Of a DNA stretch of 64,000 nucleotides, positions 15,704-24,603 are shown in pieces. How positions within the stretch are numbered: position 1 is the first letter of the stretch; each line of letters begins with the position of its first letter. The position numbers were made by a program, and so were the translations under genes. The stretch spans positions 2,835,195 to 2,899,194 of the forward strand of contig NZ_KB912942.1 in the NCBI RefSeq assembly GCF_000383915.1, written 5' to 3'. The notes below the pieces were generated by a model. It made no database searches. It was not told the DNA's origin and saw only the letters and a list, made by a program, of their open reading frames with translations. The stretch comes from Amycolatopsis benzoatilytica AK 16/65 (GTDB taxonomy: Bacteria > Actinomycetota > Actinomycetes > Mycobacteriales > Pseudonocardiaceae).

Positions 15704-16338
15704 AGGGTGAGCCTAGTGGGGCACAGCTGGTCGAGAGCTTGGGCGGGGCCGTGCGCGGCGGTTCGGGGGAACCGTCGCCCGGTGCCCCGCAGCGGGATTG
15801 CCGGGGCTTCGGATCGACGTGCCGGACGGAGGCTGGGCGCTTGAGGCGGAGTCGGCGCGGCGGCGGCCGGAGTCAGCGGGGCGGCGGACGGTCGGCGGAG
15901 CAGCAGCCGAAGTCCAGTGCGGTGGCGGACGCAGTCGGCGCGGAGGCGGGCGGGTCGGACCGTCCGGCAGCCGCGCGAGTTGGAGGCTGGGCGTTTGAGC
16001 CGCGAGCGCCCGGGGCAGTAAGGGTTGCGGCTCGGGGTGCGGGCTTCGGGGCCGCGGCGGGGAGCCGGATGGCAGGTCCGGTCCAGCGGTTCGCACGGGG
16101 GTGCGGGTCGTCCAGGTCTCGCGTGGGGCGATCGCTCGGCTGGGAGCGAAAGCGAATCGGTTCAGGCCGGTGCAGGGGAAACGCTGCTGGAACGATTCTG
16201 TTCTCGCCATGGGCGAATTCCCGTTCCTGCCGGGGAATTCGCGGCCAGGGCGGCACCGCGGCCGGAAGGTGCTCCGGCCCGGGGCGACGCGACATCAGCG
16301 GGAGAGGCCGGTTCAGCGCTGTTCCCGCGAGGAGCGGA
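15704..16338. other. gene-poor G-rich stretch with internal repeats
   Basis: About 630 bp with no gene I can support; open frames give low-complexity Arg/Pro/Ala translations. The plus strand is rich in GGCGG-type runs. An 18-bp direct repeat (GGAGGCTGGGCG[C/T]TTGAG) is at 15828-15845 and 15982-15999, and a perfect inverted repeat is at 16213-16242. Confidence 0.5.
16213..16242. repeat. perfect 10-bp inverted repeat with 10-bp spacer
   Basis: GCGAATTCCC (16213-16222) and its exact complement GGGAATTCGC (16233-16242) flank a 10-nt spacer. It sits in the gene-poor stretch, 97 bp beyond the end of a small minus-strand gene. It could be a terminator for that gene or a protein-binding site. Confidence 0.5.
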
Positions 16339-16569
16339 TCAGTGCGACCGGCGGTTTCCGCTCCGGCGGTGGCTCCATCCGCGGATCTGCAGCTGGGCGT
16401 TGCTCAGCGTTTCCGGGCGGCCGCGGCCGTCGGTGCCCACCCAGCGGGGGCTGACGCCGCCCGCCTCGAGGACGTACGGACGGCCGCCGCACCAGACGAC
16501 GCTGCAGGGTTCGGTCGGCGGGATGGTCGGGTCGTCGGCAGTGGCTGCGGGGACGGTTTCGGTGCTCAT
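16339..16569 (-). CDS. small hypothetical protein
   Basis: Possible 76-aa protein starting MSTETVPAATADD and ending in a basic tail (RGWSHRRSGNRRSH). The middle, CSVVWCGGRPYVLEAGG, has a compact hydrophobic pattern that does not look like chance translation. The ribosome binding site is weak and I recognise no family. Confidence 0.4.
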   Translation of the reverse strand: MSTETVPAATADDPTIPPTEPCSVVWCGGRPYVLEAGGVSPRWVGTDGRGRPETLSNAQLQIRGWSHRRSGNRRSH

Positions 16570-16839
16570 GTTCTGGGCGGCTCGCGCTCTCTGGGTCGGG
16601 CTTCGGGAATCGGCGGACGCGGGGGCGTCCACCCGGTACGTCGGCGCGGAAGGCTCCGGCGTTAACCGCCGCCGGCGGGATTCGTCCGATCGATTTCCCG
16701 TGGCGAAACGGATTTTCGGGTCCGGAACCGGGATCTCACCGTCCACAATAGACTGACCAGCCCCTGTGCGGGAGTGTCGGTGCCGCTCAGCGCGGGCGCG
16801 AGGGGCCAGAATGACGGCGACCCTGGCGAAAGGATCCCG

Positions 16840-17358
16840 GTGCTCCCGTCGAAACCCGTGTGCCGGCCGTGGTGCGCGGCCGTGATCGCGATGGCCGCGC
16901 TCTCCGCCTGTTCGGGGGATCCAGCCCCACCGCAAGCTGGATCTCCGGCGCCCTCCGCAATCGCCTCGGCGGCGCCGAGCACACACGCTCCCCCGCCGCT
17001 GCCGCAGACCGGCGACAGCTCGGCGCCGCCGAGCACCCCTGCCGCTGCGCCGAAGCCGTCGAAGCAGCCGCCCGCGGCACCGCCGGGCACGCCAGGCACC
17101 TGCGGCACGGTCACCGCGGCCAGCGGGCTGACGCTGTACGTCTACGACCCCAAGGCCATCCCGTGCCCGGCGGCGATGACGCTGGTCAAGAAGTTCCACG
17201 CGGCGATCAACGGCAAGCAGCCCGCCGGGTCGAACAGCCCGGTCAACGCGACCGTCGACGGCTGGCTGTGCGTTTCCGGTCCGCCTGCCGCGCAGGGCGG
17301 CACGACGTGCAGCAAGGGCGAGCAGACCGTGCTGGCGGCCGTCGTGCCCGCCGAGTAG
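16840..17358 (+). CDS. secreted lipoprotein of unknown function
   Basis: Lipoprotein of 172 aa. The signal peptide ends in lipobox LSAC with Cys24, followed by a Pro/Ala/Ser-rich spacer to about residue 90. A small C-terminal domain with paired cysteines follows (PGTCGTV, AIPCPAA, GWLCVS, GTTCSKG), which suggests two disulfides outside the membrane. The GTG at 16840 is chosen because AAAGGA lies 5 nt upstream and the resulting signal peptide has a normal length. No family recognised. Confidence 0.7.
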   Translation: MLPSKPVCRPWCAAVIAMAALSACSGDPAPPQAGSPAPSAIASAAPSTHAPPPLPQTGDSSAPPSTPAAAPKPSKQPPAAPPGTPGTCGTVTAASGLTLYVYDPKAIPCPAAMTLVKKFHAAINGKQPAGSNSPVNATVDGWLCVSGPPAAQGGTTCSKGEQTVLAAVVPAE

Positions 17359-17377
17359 CGCTTGTGCCCGGTCGCCG

Positions 17378-17433
17378 GTCCGTGAAGGGAACATTCACCG
17401 ACTCTGAGTCCCTCAAGGGGCCCTTCACGGACC
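17378..17433. repeat. intergenic hairpin repeat, copy 2
   Basis: Outer arms GGTCCGTGAAGGG and CCCTTCACGGACC match perfectly, but the inner part is mixed: ACATT on the left and AAGGGG on the right, so the middle of the stem is broken. It lies between the convergent lipoprotein and acyl-CoA synthetase genes. Confidence 0.75.
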
Positions 17434-17476
17434 TGGCGGGCGGGCGGGGAGGCGGACCTCGCCAGACTGGCTGGGC

Positions 17477-19183
17477 TCAGCCCTTGAGGTCCGGGAAATC
17501 GTCTTCGCGGTACTCGCCGTCGGGCCGTCCGCCCTGCTCGCGTCCGCGCAGCTCGACCCGGCGGATCTTGCCCGAGATGGTCTTCGGCAGCTCCGCGAAC
17601 TGCAGCCGGCGGATCCGCTTGTACGGCGCGAGGTGCTCTCGCGCGTACGCGAGGATCGCCCGTGCGGTCTCAGCGGACGGCTCGTGCCCAGCGGCGAGCA
17701 CCACGTACGCCTTGGGCACCGACAGCCGGATCGGGTCCGGTGCGGGCACCACGGCGGCCTCGGCGACCGCCTCGTGCTCCAGCAGGACGCTCTCCAGCTC
17801 GAACGGCGAGATCCGGTAGTCCGACGCCTTGAAGACGTCGTCGGTGCGGCCCACGTAGGTCAGGTAGCCCCGCTCGTCGACCGAAGCGACGTCGCCGGTG
17901 TGGTAGTAGCCGTTCGCGAAGGCGGCCGAGGTGCGCTCGTCGTCGTCCGCGTAGCCGGCCATCAAGCCCACCGGCCGGTGTGCGAGGTCCAGGCAGATCT
18001 CGCCCTCGGTCGTGCGCTCGCCGGTGACCGGGTCGACCAGTGCGACCGCGAACCCGGGCAGCGGCCGGCCCATCGAACCCGCGACCACGTCCTGGCCGGG
18101 CGTGTTCGCGACCTGGACGCTCGTCTCGGTCTGGCCGAAGCCGTCCCGGATGGTGACGCCCCAGGCCTTCTCGACCTGTTCGATCACCTCGGGGTTGAGC
18201 GGCTCCCCCGCGCCGACGACCTTCTTCGGCGGGGTCTTCAGCGCGCGCAGGTCGGCCTGGATGAGCATCCGCCAGACCGTCGGCGGAGCGCAGAAGCTGG
18301 TGACGGCGCACCGGTCCATCTGCGCCATCAGCGCGGCCGCGTCGAACCGGGCGTAGTTGTACAGGAACACCGTGGCCTCGGCGTTCCACGGCGCGAAGAA
18401 GTTGCTCCACGCGTGCTTGGCCCAGCCGGGCGACGAGATGTTGAGGTGCACGTCGCCCGGCTGCAGCCCGATCCAGTACATTGTGGACAGATGGCCGACC
18501 GGATAGGAAACGTGCGTGTGCTGCACGAGTTTCGGCTTCGCGGTGGTGCCCGAGGTGAAGTAGAGCAGCAGCGGGTCCCCGGCGCGGGTGACGCCGTCCG
18601 GGGTGAATTCGCCCGGCTCGGCGTAGGCGGTGGCGAACGCGTGCCAGCCCGGCACCGGCTCGCCGACCGCGATCCGCGTGTAGTCCCCCGCCACCCCGGC
18701 GAACTTCTCCGCGTCGGCATCCCGCACGATCACGTGCCTGGCGTTGCCGCGCTCGACGCGGTCGACCAGGTCGGCCGGGCCGAGCAGGGTCGACGCCGGG
18801 ATCACCACCGCGCCGAGCTTGATCGCCGCGAGGATCGTTTCCCAGAGTTCGCCCTGGTTGCCGAGCATGACGATCACCCGGTCGCCGCGAGTCACGCCGA
18901 GCCCGCGCAGCCAGTTCGCGACCTGGTTGGACCGGGCCGACATCTCCGGGAACGTCCAGCGGTTCTCGCGGCCGTCCTCTTCCACGATCCACAGCGCGTA
19001 CCGCTGCGCGTTGGCCGGGTCGCGGGCGATCGCGTCGAACCAGTCCAGCGCCCAGTTGAACTCGTCCAGCCGCGGCCAGGAGAACTCGCGGTAAGCGGTT
19101 TCGTAGTCCTCGCGATGAGCCTGCAGGTAGTCCCGCGCCGCGCGGAACGCCTCGTAACCGGTGACCTCAGCTCCGTTGCTCAC
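17477..19183 (-). CDS. acyl-CoA synthetase (AMP-forming, medium-chain type)
   Basis: ANL-superfamily acyl-CoA ligase of 568 aa. The ATP-binding P-loop FTSGTTAKPK lies at about residues 208-217, the Q-T-E motif is FGQTETS, and the C-terminal hinge and catalytic-Lys region is ISGKIRRVEL. The overall pattern (FNWALDWFD, WGVTIRDGFGQTE) fits medium-chain or acetate-type ligases. The GTG start has GAGGAG upstream. A crotonase gene lies 36 bp upstream on the same strand, so the two probably form a short acyl-CoA catabolism operon. Confidence 0.9.
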   Translation of the reverse strand: MSNGAEVTGYEAFRAARDYLQAHREDYETAYREFSWPRLDEFNWALDWFDAIARDPANAQRYALWIVEEDGRENRWTFPEMSARSNQVANWLRGLGVTRGDRVIVMLGNQGELWETILAAIKLGAVVIPASTLLGPADLVDRVERGNARHVIVRDADAEKFAGVAGDYTRIAVGEPVPGWHAFATAYAEPGEFTPDGVTRAGDPLLLYFTSGTTAKPKLVQHTHVSYPVGHLSTMYWIGLQPGDVHLNISSPGWAKHAWSNFFAPWNAEATVFLYNYARFDAAALMAQMDRCAVTSFCAPPTVWRMLIQADLRALKTPPKKVVGAGEPLNPEVIEQVEKAWGVTIRDGFGQTETSVQVANTPGQDVVAGSMGRPLPGFAVALVDPVTGERTTEGEICLDLAHRPVGLMAGYADDDERTSAAFANGYYHTGDVASVDERGYLTYVGRTDDVFKASDYRISPFELESVLLEHEAVAEAAVVPAPDPIRLSVPKAYVVLAAGHEPSAETARAILAYAREHLAPYKRIRRLQFAELPKTISGKIRRVELRGREQGGRPDGEYREDDFPDLKG

Positions 19184-19219
19184 GTCATGCTCCTCGTGCT
19201 CGCCGTGCCTGCCCCGTTT

Positions 19220-20071
19220 CTACTCGCCCTTGAACTCCGGCGCCCGTCGCTCCAGGAACGCCTGGACCGCTTCTTGGAGGTCCTTGCTGGGCAGGAACGC
19301 CGAGTTCCACGCGGCGACATAGCGCAGGCCCTCGACCACGTCCCGCTCAGTGTTCGCCGAGAGCACCTGCTTGGTGCCCTGCACGACCAGCGGCGGGTTG
19401 GCGGCGATCTCCGCAGCCAGCTCGCGGGCCTTGGCCAGCAGCGTCTCCTGGTCCGGATACACGTCGTTGACCAGGCCGATCTTCTCCGCACGGGCGGCGT
19501 CGATGTCCTTTCCGGTGAGCGCGAGCTCGCGAACGTGGCCCTCGCCGATGATCGGCGCGAGCCGCTGCAGGCTGCCGATGTCGGCGACGATGGCGACCTT
19601 GACCTCGCGGACGCTGAACTTGGCGTCTTCGCTGGCCAGGCGGATGTCGGCGGCGGTGATGACGTCCACGCCGCCGCCGATGCACCAGCCGGAGACAGCG
19701 GCGACGACCGGCTTGCGGCATTCCGCGATCGAGCTGACCGCCTGCTGCAGCCGCTGGACCTCGCGGTGGAACTCGGTGCGCGGCCCGGCCAGCGCGTCGC
19801 CGGCCAGCAGCGGAGCCCAGCTGCCCATCATCGCGGGCAGGTCGAGGCCGTAGGAGAAGTGCTTGCCGCCGCCGGTCAGAACGACCGAGCGGACGCGCGG
19901 GTCGGTGTCCAGCGCGGCGAACACCAGCGGCAGCTCGTTCCAGAAGTCGGGGCCCATGGCGTTGCCCTTGCCCGGGCCAAGCAACGTCACCTCGGCGACC
20001 GGTCCGTCGAGGTCGACGCGCAGGGACTTGAGTTCGGGCAGGGCGGCTACAGGTTCGGTCATGCCGGTCAT
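19220..20071 (-). CDS. crotonase-family enzyme, dienoyl-CoA-isomerase-like
   Basis: Enoyl-CoA hydratase/isomerase-family protein of 283 aa. The oxyanion-hole segment is FSYGLDLPAM. The three acidic residues of delta3,5-delta2,4-dienoyl-CoA isomerase (ECH1) appear in order: Asp in GGGVDVIT, Glu in VREVK and Asp in VADIGS. A role in handling double bonds during fatty-acid oxidation is therefore more likely than simple hydration. Co-directional with the acyl-CoA synthetase and divergent from an alpha/beta hydrolase. Confidence 0.85.
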   Translation of the reverse strand: MTGMTEPVAALPELKSLRVDLDGPVAEVTLLGPGKGNAMGPDFWNELPLVFAALDTDPRVRSVVLTGGGKHFSYGLDLPAMMGSWAPLLAGDALAGPRTEFHREVQRLQQAVSSIAECRKPVVAAVSGWCIGGGVDVITAADIRLASEDAKFSVREVKVAIVADIGSLQRLAPIIGEGHVRELALTGKDIDAARAEKIGLVNDVYPDQETLLAKARELAAEIAANPPLVVQGTKQVLSANTERDVVEGLRYVAAWNSAFLPSKDLQEAVQAFLERRAPEFKGE

Positions 20072-20104
20072 CTTCGCTCATCGCCGCGGACTCGGCTCAT
20101 CCCG

Positions 20105-20121
20105 GTTGACACTGTGCCAAC
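20105..20121. promoter_or_regulatory. operator-like dyad between crotonase and hydrolase genes
   Basis: GTTGACACTGTGCCAAC is a 17-bp inverted repeat with one mismatch in the 104-bp divergent intergenic region. It contains a TTGACA (20106-20111) usable as -35 box for the hydrolase gene. The regulator is not encoded nearby. Confidence 0.45.
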
Positions 20122-20175
20122 ACGGTTGGGGCATGCTTTCCTGGAGATTCGAAAGTGAAGAGGGGAGGCGCCCGC

Positions 20176-21060
20176 ATGGATCCGGCAACGGCACCCGCCG
20201 CCGACGATGCCTCCACCGCGCCAGCACCGCCCGCTCCGGCGCGCAAGGCCCGGCCGATCGAGCTGTCCGGCTCGTTCCGGCACGACGGCCACCGCCTGTG
20301 CTACACCGAGTACGGCAGCGGCGACCGCGTCGTCGTGCTGATGCACGGCATCATGTTGACCAGGCGGATGCACGCGCCGCTGGCCCGCCGGCTGGCCGGC
20401 GCGGGGTTCCGCGTGGTGACCCTCGATCTGCTCGGCCACGGCGATTCGGACCGGCCGACCCAGTCCTGGCGATATTCGATGCCCGCGTTCGGCGAACAGG
20501 CAGTCGCGCTGCTGGATCACCTGGAGGTCCCGGACGCGGTGATCGGCGGAACCTCGCTGGGCGCGAACGTCGCGCTGGAGGTAGGCGCGGCCGCGCCGTC
20601 GCGGGCGCGGGGGCTGGTGGTGGAGATGCCGGTGCTCGACAACGCGATCGTGGCCGGCCTGCTGACCTTCGCCCCGCTGCTGTTCGCGGCCCGCTTCCTG
20701 CCCTCGACAGTGCGCGGCGTAGCGCTGGCCGCGCACCTGGTCCCGCAGGGAAACCAGTGGGTGGACGTCGTCCGGGACACGCTCAGCCAGGAGCCAGCCC
20801 CGATGGCCGCGCTGCTGCACGGCGTGCTCTTCGGCCGGATCGCGCCGCCGAAGTCGGTGCGGTCGGCGATCGCCACGCCGGCGCTGGTGATCGGGCACGA
20901 AGGCGACCCGATCCATCCGTTCGGTGACGCGGGCAGCCTGGCCGAGGACCTGCCGCGGGCGGAGTTCGTGCAGGCGCGCAGCCCGGTGGAGCTGCGGCTC
21001 GATCCGCAGCGGCTGACCGCGGCGATCCGGGACTTCGCGTTCCGCTGTTATCCCGGCTGA
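20176..21060 (+). CDS. alpha/beta hydrolase
   Basis: Alpha/beta-hydrolase-fold enzyme of 294 aa. The oxyanion region is LMHGIMLTRR, the nucleophile elbow is GGTSLGAN, and the HGDSD strand and a C-terminal GHEGDPIHPF (acid region) are visible. The first 30 residues are Ala/Pro-rich and probably disordered. The ATG at 20176 is chosen because GGGGAGG lies 7 nt upstream. The final 13 bp overlap the convergent deacetylase gene. Substrate unknown. Confidence 0.85.
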   Translation: MDPATAPAADDASTAPAPPAPARKARPIELSGSFRHDGHRLCYTEYGSGDRVVVLMHGIMLTRRMHAPLARRLAGAGFRVVTLDLLGHGDSDRPTQSWRYSMPAFGEQAVALLDHLEVPDAVIGGTSLGANVALEVGAAAPSRARGLVVEMPVLDNAIVAGLLTFAPLLFAARFLPSTVRGVALAAHLVPQGNQWVDVVRDTLSQEPAPMAALLHGVLFGRIAPPKSVRSAIATPALVIGHEGDPIHPFGDAGSLAEDLPRAEFVQARSPVELRLDPQRLTAAIRDFAFRCYPG

Positions 21061-21824
21061 TTCTCCTCGGCGTCGGCGGGCTCCGGCGGCGCCTGCAGGT
21101 CGTGGGCGCGAAACAGCACGGCGTGTTCGACGCCCATGGCTTTGCCACTCATGGCGGCGAACTGGGGAATGAAGTCCCGCGGCGCGGGGTGGTCCGGAAG
21201 CGCGGCCAGGTACGCGGCGTGCGCCTCGAGGGAAGCGACACCCCGCCGCAGCGGCTCGCCAGTGACGTCGACGCCGTGGGTCGCGCCGGAACCGGCCGGC
21301 CCTGGGACGAGGTACCAGCGCACCGAATGCGGGGCCAGGCCCTCGTCGTCGATCTGCTCCGGGAAGACCCACCGGTTGCCCGCGTCGCGGATCGCGTCGA
21401 GCGTGGCGAGCCCGGCAGCGCGGTGGTCGGCCTGGTCGAAGCCGTAAGGCGTTTCGACCTCGAACGAGGTGCCGAGCAGGACGTCGGGCTTGAACCGGCG
21501 GATCTCGCGGCAGATGTCCCGGCGCAGGTCGAGTCCGTAGACGAGCACGCCGTCTGGATGGTCGAGGACGGTCAGCCGCTCGACTCCGACGGCCGCGCAG
21601 GCGTTGCGCTGTTCGGCGACGCGCAGCCGGGCCGTCTCCTCGGGCGGGTTCGGCATCCCTGCCTCGCCGCGAGTGAGCAGGAGGTAGCCGACCTCGATGC
21701 CGCGAGCGGTCCAGCGCGCGACGGCCGCGGACGTGCCGTACTCCATGTCGTCCGGGTGCGCGACAACGCAGAGCACGCGCTGGAAGGACTCCTCGGGCAG
21801 TCCAGGCAAAGTCATGCCGGACAT
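21048..21824 (-). CDS. PIG-L family deacetylase
   Basis: LmbE/PIG-L-type zinc deacetylase of 258 aa. The metal-binding motif AHPDDMEYG is at about residues 22-30 and a second His motif, DQADHRAAG, is in the middle. Family members de-N-acetylate GlcNAc-containing conjugates such as mycothiol or lipid precursors. The substrate here is unknown, since this gene is not near the other mycothiol genes. Its 3' end overlaps the convergent hydrolase by 13 bp. Confidence 0.9.
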   Translation of the reverse strand: MSGMTLPGLPEESFQRVLCVVAHPDDMEYGTSAAVARWTARGIEVGYLLLTRGEAGMPNPPEETARLRVAEQRNACAAVGVERLTVLDHPDGVLVYGLDLRRDICREIRRFKPDVLLGTSFEVETPYGFDQADHRAAGLATLDAIRDAGNRWVFPEQIDDEGLAPHSVRWYLVPGPAGSGATHGVDVTGEPLRRGVASLEAHAAYLAALPDHPAPRDFIPQFAAMSGKAMGVEHAVLFRAHDLQAPPEPADAEENQPG

Positions 21825-21853
21825 CTTCGCGCGGGGACGGCCCGCTGTCTGCG

Positions 21854-23080
21854 TTACCGCGCCTGATTCCGGTCCAGCCCGGCCACCGGGCCGAAGACGA
21901 TCACCGCCGGCGGCCGAACTCCGGCGGCGGCCGCTTCCTCGGCCACCGTGGACAGCTTCGACCGCAGCACCCGCTCGGTCCGCATCGTGCCGTCCTCGAT
22001 CACCGCGACCGGTGTGTCGCCCGGGCGGCCGCCTTCCAGCAGCGCGGCGGCGAACTTCGGGAGCCGTTCCACGCCCATCATCAGCACGATCGTGCCGTTC
22101 ATCCGGGCCAGCATCGACCAGTCCACCAGCGACCGCTCGTCCCCCGGCGCGACGTGCCCGGACACCACGACAACCTCGTGCGCCACCCCGCGGTGCGTCA
22201 CCGGGACGTCAGCCACCGCGGGCACCGAGAACGCCGACGTGATGCCGGGAACCATCGTGACCGGCACGCCGGCCTCGGCGCACGCCTGGACCTCTTCGAA
22301 CCCGCGGCCGAACAGGTACGGATCGCCGCCCTTCAGCCGGACCACGAACTTGCCTTCGCGGGCCTTCTCGATCAGCGTGCGATTGATCACGTCCTGGCTG
22401 GCCGCACGGCCGTACGGAATCTTCGCCGCGTCGACGACCTCGACTTCCGGCGCGAGCTCGTCCAGCAGCTCGCGCGGACCGAGCCGGTCGACGACCACGA
22501 CGTCGGCGCGGGACAGCAGCCGGCGGCCGCGAACGGTGATCAGGTCCGGGTCGCCGGGCCCGCCGCCGACCAGGGCGACCCCGGGCAGGACATCGTCTGC
22601 GCGCGGGGCCGGGCCACCGGCCACCGCGCCGGAGTGCAGGGCGTCGAGGATCGAGTCGCGGACCGCCGCCGAACGCAGCGGCTCGCCGCCGGACAGGACG
22701 CCGAACAGGAGGCCGCCGTGCCGGCCGGAAGCCGGGGTAACCGCGGAGCCGGCCTCGCCGTCGTCGGCCCGGACGCAGAAGACGCGTTCCCGCTCCGCCT
22801 CGGCGCAGATCGCCGCGTTGGCTTCCGGGTCGTTCGTGCAGGCCAGCGCGTACCACGCGTCCCGGAGGTCGCCCGCGGCGTAACGACGCTGGTGCCAGAC
22901 CACCTCGCCCGCGTCCGCCAGGCCCTGCACGGACGGCGTCGTCGACGGCGACACCAGCTCGATGCGCGCGCCTGCGCTGATCAGGCGGGGCAGCCGGCGC
23001 TGCGCCACCGTGCCGCCGCCGAAGACCACGACGCGGCGGCCGGTCAGGTTCAGGCCGGAGAGGTAGTGCGGGTCGTCCAT
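21854..23080 (-). CDS. cobA: uroporphyrinogen-III C-methyltransferase / siroheme synthase
   Basis: Two-domain CysG-like enzyme of 408 aa. The N-terminal 140 residues carry the precorrin-2 dehydrogenase Rossmann motif (VVVFGGGTVAQRR). The C-terminal part is a SAM-dependent tetrapyrrole methylase with VALVGGGPGDPDLITVRG, VRLKGGDPYLFGRG and VPGITSAFSVPA. It makes precorrin-2 for siroheme (sulfite/nitrite reductases) or cobalamin. No sulfur-assimilation genes adjoin it here. Confidence 0.9.
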   Translation of the reverse strand: MDDPHYLSGLNLTGRRVVVFGGGTVAQRRLPRLISAGARIELVSPSTTPSVQGLADAGEVVWHQRRYAAGDLRDAWYALACTNDPEANAAICAEAERERVFCVRADDGEAGSAVTPASGRHGGLLFGVLSGGEPLRSAAVRDSILDALHSGAVAGGPAPRADDVLPGVALVGGGPGDPDLITVRGRRLLSRADVVVVDRLGPRELLDELAPEVEVVDAAKIPYGRAASQDVINRTLIEKAREGKFVVRLKGGDPYLFGRGFEEVQACAEAGVPVTMVPGITSAFSVPAVADVPVTHRGVAHEVVVVSGHVAPGDERSLVDWSMLARMNGTIVLMMGVERLPKFAAALLEGGRPGDTPVAVIEDGTMRTERVLRSKLSTVAEEAAAAGVRPPAVIVFGPVAGLDRNQAR

Positions 23081-23189
23081 GCCAGGAATCTAACAGCGGC
23101 GCGCAGCGCCTCCGTTGAGGGCAGCGGAGGGGACGAAGGCGGAAGCCGCGCCGCTGGGCCGGTCCGCCCGTCCGGCGTGGCTTGCGCCA

Positions 23190-23648
23190 CTACAGCTCGC
23201 GGGTCAGGTAAACGCTGTTCGGATCCTCCACATAGGACCCGAACGGCGCACAGTCGGCAAACCCGGCTTTGCGGTACAGGCGGCGTGCGGGCGCGAAGAA
23301 CTCCATGCTGCCGGTTTCCAGCGAAACCCTCGTCACGCCTCGGGACCGCGCATCCTGCAACGCGTGCTCCAGCAGCCGCGACGCGATCCCGGCGCCACGC
23401 CGCGCGGGGGCGGTCCGCATGCTCTTCAGCTCTTCGTGCCTGTTGGACAGTCCGGCCAGCGCGACGGTGCCCACGATCGCCTCGCTCTCCCGCGCGACCC
23501 ACAGGCGCACGCTCGGCTGCCGCAACGCGGTCAAGTCCAGCGCGTGCTGGCTCTCCACCGGCGCGGTCGGGGCAAGGTCGGCCAGGTGTTCCCGGAGGAA
23601 AGCGGCCAGGCGGACGTCGTCGAAATCGGCCAAAGACACTTCGAGCAT
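23190..23648 (-). CDS. GNAT-family N-acetyltransferase
   Basis: Acetyltransferase of 152 aa. The acetyl-CoA loop is ARRGAGIASRLLEHAL, followed by VSLETGSMEFFAPARRLYRKAGF, a common motif B/C arrangement in small-molecule acetyltransferases. It lies upstream of cobA on the same strand with a 109-bp gap. The ATG at 23648 is the first start in a good context, but the ribosome binding site is weak. Acceptor unknown. Confidence 0.85.
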   Translation of the reverse strand: MLEVSLADFDDVRLAAFLREHLADLAPTAPVESQHALDLTALRQPSVRLWVARESEAIVGTVALAGLSNRHEELKSMRTAPARRGAGIASRLLEHALQDARSRGVTRVSLETGSMEFFAPARRLYRKAGFADCAPFGSYVEDPNSVYLTREL

Positions 23649-23662
23649 GCCGCCATCCAACC

Positions 23663-24025
23663 TCAAGCCGCCCGGAACACCGGTCCGCGCGGCACGAACG
23701 GCAGCCGGGTGCCGTCGCGGCCGCGGACCTTCGCCCGGCCCGCGAGCCGATCCGGTGGCCTCGGAACGCCGATCAGGTCGTCCGGCGCGCGCTGGGCGCC
23801 GGGCAACGAGACGCAGTCGAGGCTCGGTGCCGTGGCGAAATCCCGGACCGGCGACGGTTTCCGGATTCCGGGCGCGCCTCGGAGGAACACCGGCCGGCCT
23901 ACCGCGGTGGTGAGCAGGATGCGGGGCAGCTGGGCAGGCGCGACGGTGAGCTGGGCGTGCTCGACGTGGACACCTCCGGTGTCGGGACATCCTCGCGCGA
24001 CGCCCGTTTCGTCCCGCCTGGTCAT
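23663..24025 (-). pseudogene. truncated MoxR-type AAA ATPase fragment
   Basis: The 120-codon frame contains APAQLPRILLTTAVGRPVFL, then RGAPGIRKPSPVRDFA and DDLIGVPR. This closely follows the N-terminal segment of MoxR-family AAA ATPases. The Walker A should read G-x-P-G-I-G-K-S/T; here it reads GAPGIRKP, with the essential Gly-Lys-Ser lost. The frame ends where Walker B should begin. I read it as a decayed fragment. It directly follows the rpsR stop. The family call rests on memory of the motif. Confidence 0.45.
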
Positions 24026-24055
24026 GCGCCGGGCCAGCTGCCCGCATCCGGTTTT

Positions 24056-24301
24056 TCAGCCCCGCGCCGCCCCCGGGTACGGCAGCAGCGCCATCTCGCG
24101 GGCGTTCTTGATCGCGGTGGCGACCTGTTTCTGTTGCTGCGGCGTCAATCCGGTCACCCGGCGGGCGCGGATCTTGCCCCGGTCGGAGATGAATTTCCGC
24201 AGCAGGTCCGCGTCTTTCCAGTCGACCCGGGTGATTCCGGCCGCATGCAACGGATTCGGGCGGCGGCGCGGCGAGCGATCCGGCTTGGGCACGGCGGTCA
24301 C
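24056..24301 (-). CDS. rpsR: 30S ribosomal protein bS18 (zinc-independent paralogue)
   Basis: Ribosomal protein S18, 81 aa, with the diagnostic C-terminal [20 protein letters not shown] and [11 protein letters not shown]. The GTG at 24301 overlaps the rpsN stop (GTGA). It is the last gene of the Zur-type operon rpmB-rpmG-rpsN-rpsR. It has no Cys residues, consistent with the alternative C-minus ribosome set made in zinc shortage. Confidence 0.93.
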   Translation of the reverse strand: MTAVPKPDRSPRRRPNPLHAAGITRVDWKDADLLRKFISDRGKIRARRVTGLTPQQQKQVATAIKNAREMALLPYPGAARG

Positions 24302-24603
24302 CAACTCGACTTCGAGACGCCGGGCAGTTCGCCGTTGTGCGCCATCTGCCGCATCCGTACGCGGGACAGCCCGAACTTGCGCAGGTATCCGCGCGGGCGG
24401 CCGTCGGCGGCGTCGCGGTTGCGGATCCGGGTCGGGCTGGCGTCGCGCGGCATCCGCTGCAGCGCGACGACCGCGTCGGCCTTCTCCTCCGGCGAAGCCG
24501 ACGGAGACGCGATCACCGCCTTCAGCGCGCGCCGCCGTTCGACGTACCGCGCCGCGATCACCTTGCGCTGCTCGTTCTTCGCGATCTTCGATTTCTTCGC
24601 CAT
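24298..24603 (-). CDS. rpsN: 30S ribosomal protein uS14 (zinc-independent paralogue)
   Basis: Ribosomal protein S14, 101 aa, the longer type without the CxxC...CxxC zinc ribbon. [20 protein letters not shown] and [29 protein letters not shown] are diagnostic. Its ATG shares one base with the rpmG stop, and its stop overlaps the rpsR start, so translation is coupled along the operon. It would replace the zinc-binding S14 when zinc is scarce. Confidence 0.95.
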   Translation of the reverse strand: MAKKSKIAKNEQRKVIAARYVERRRALKAVIASPSASPEEKADAVVALQRMPRDASPTRIRNRDAADGRPRGYLRKFGLSRVRMRQMAHNGELPGVSKSSW

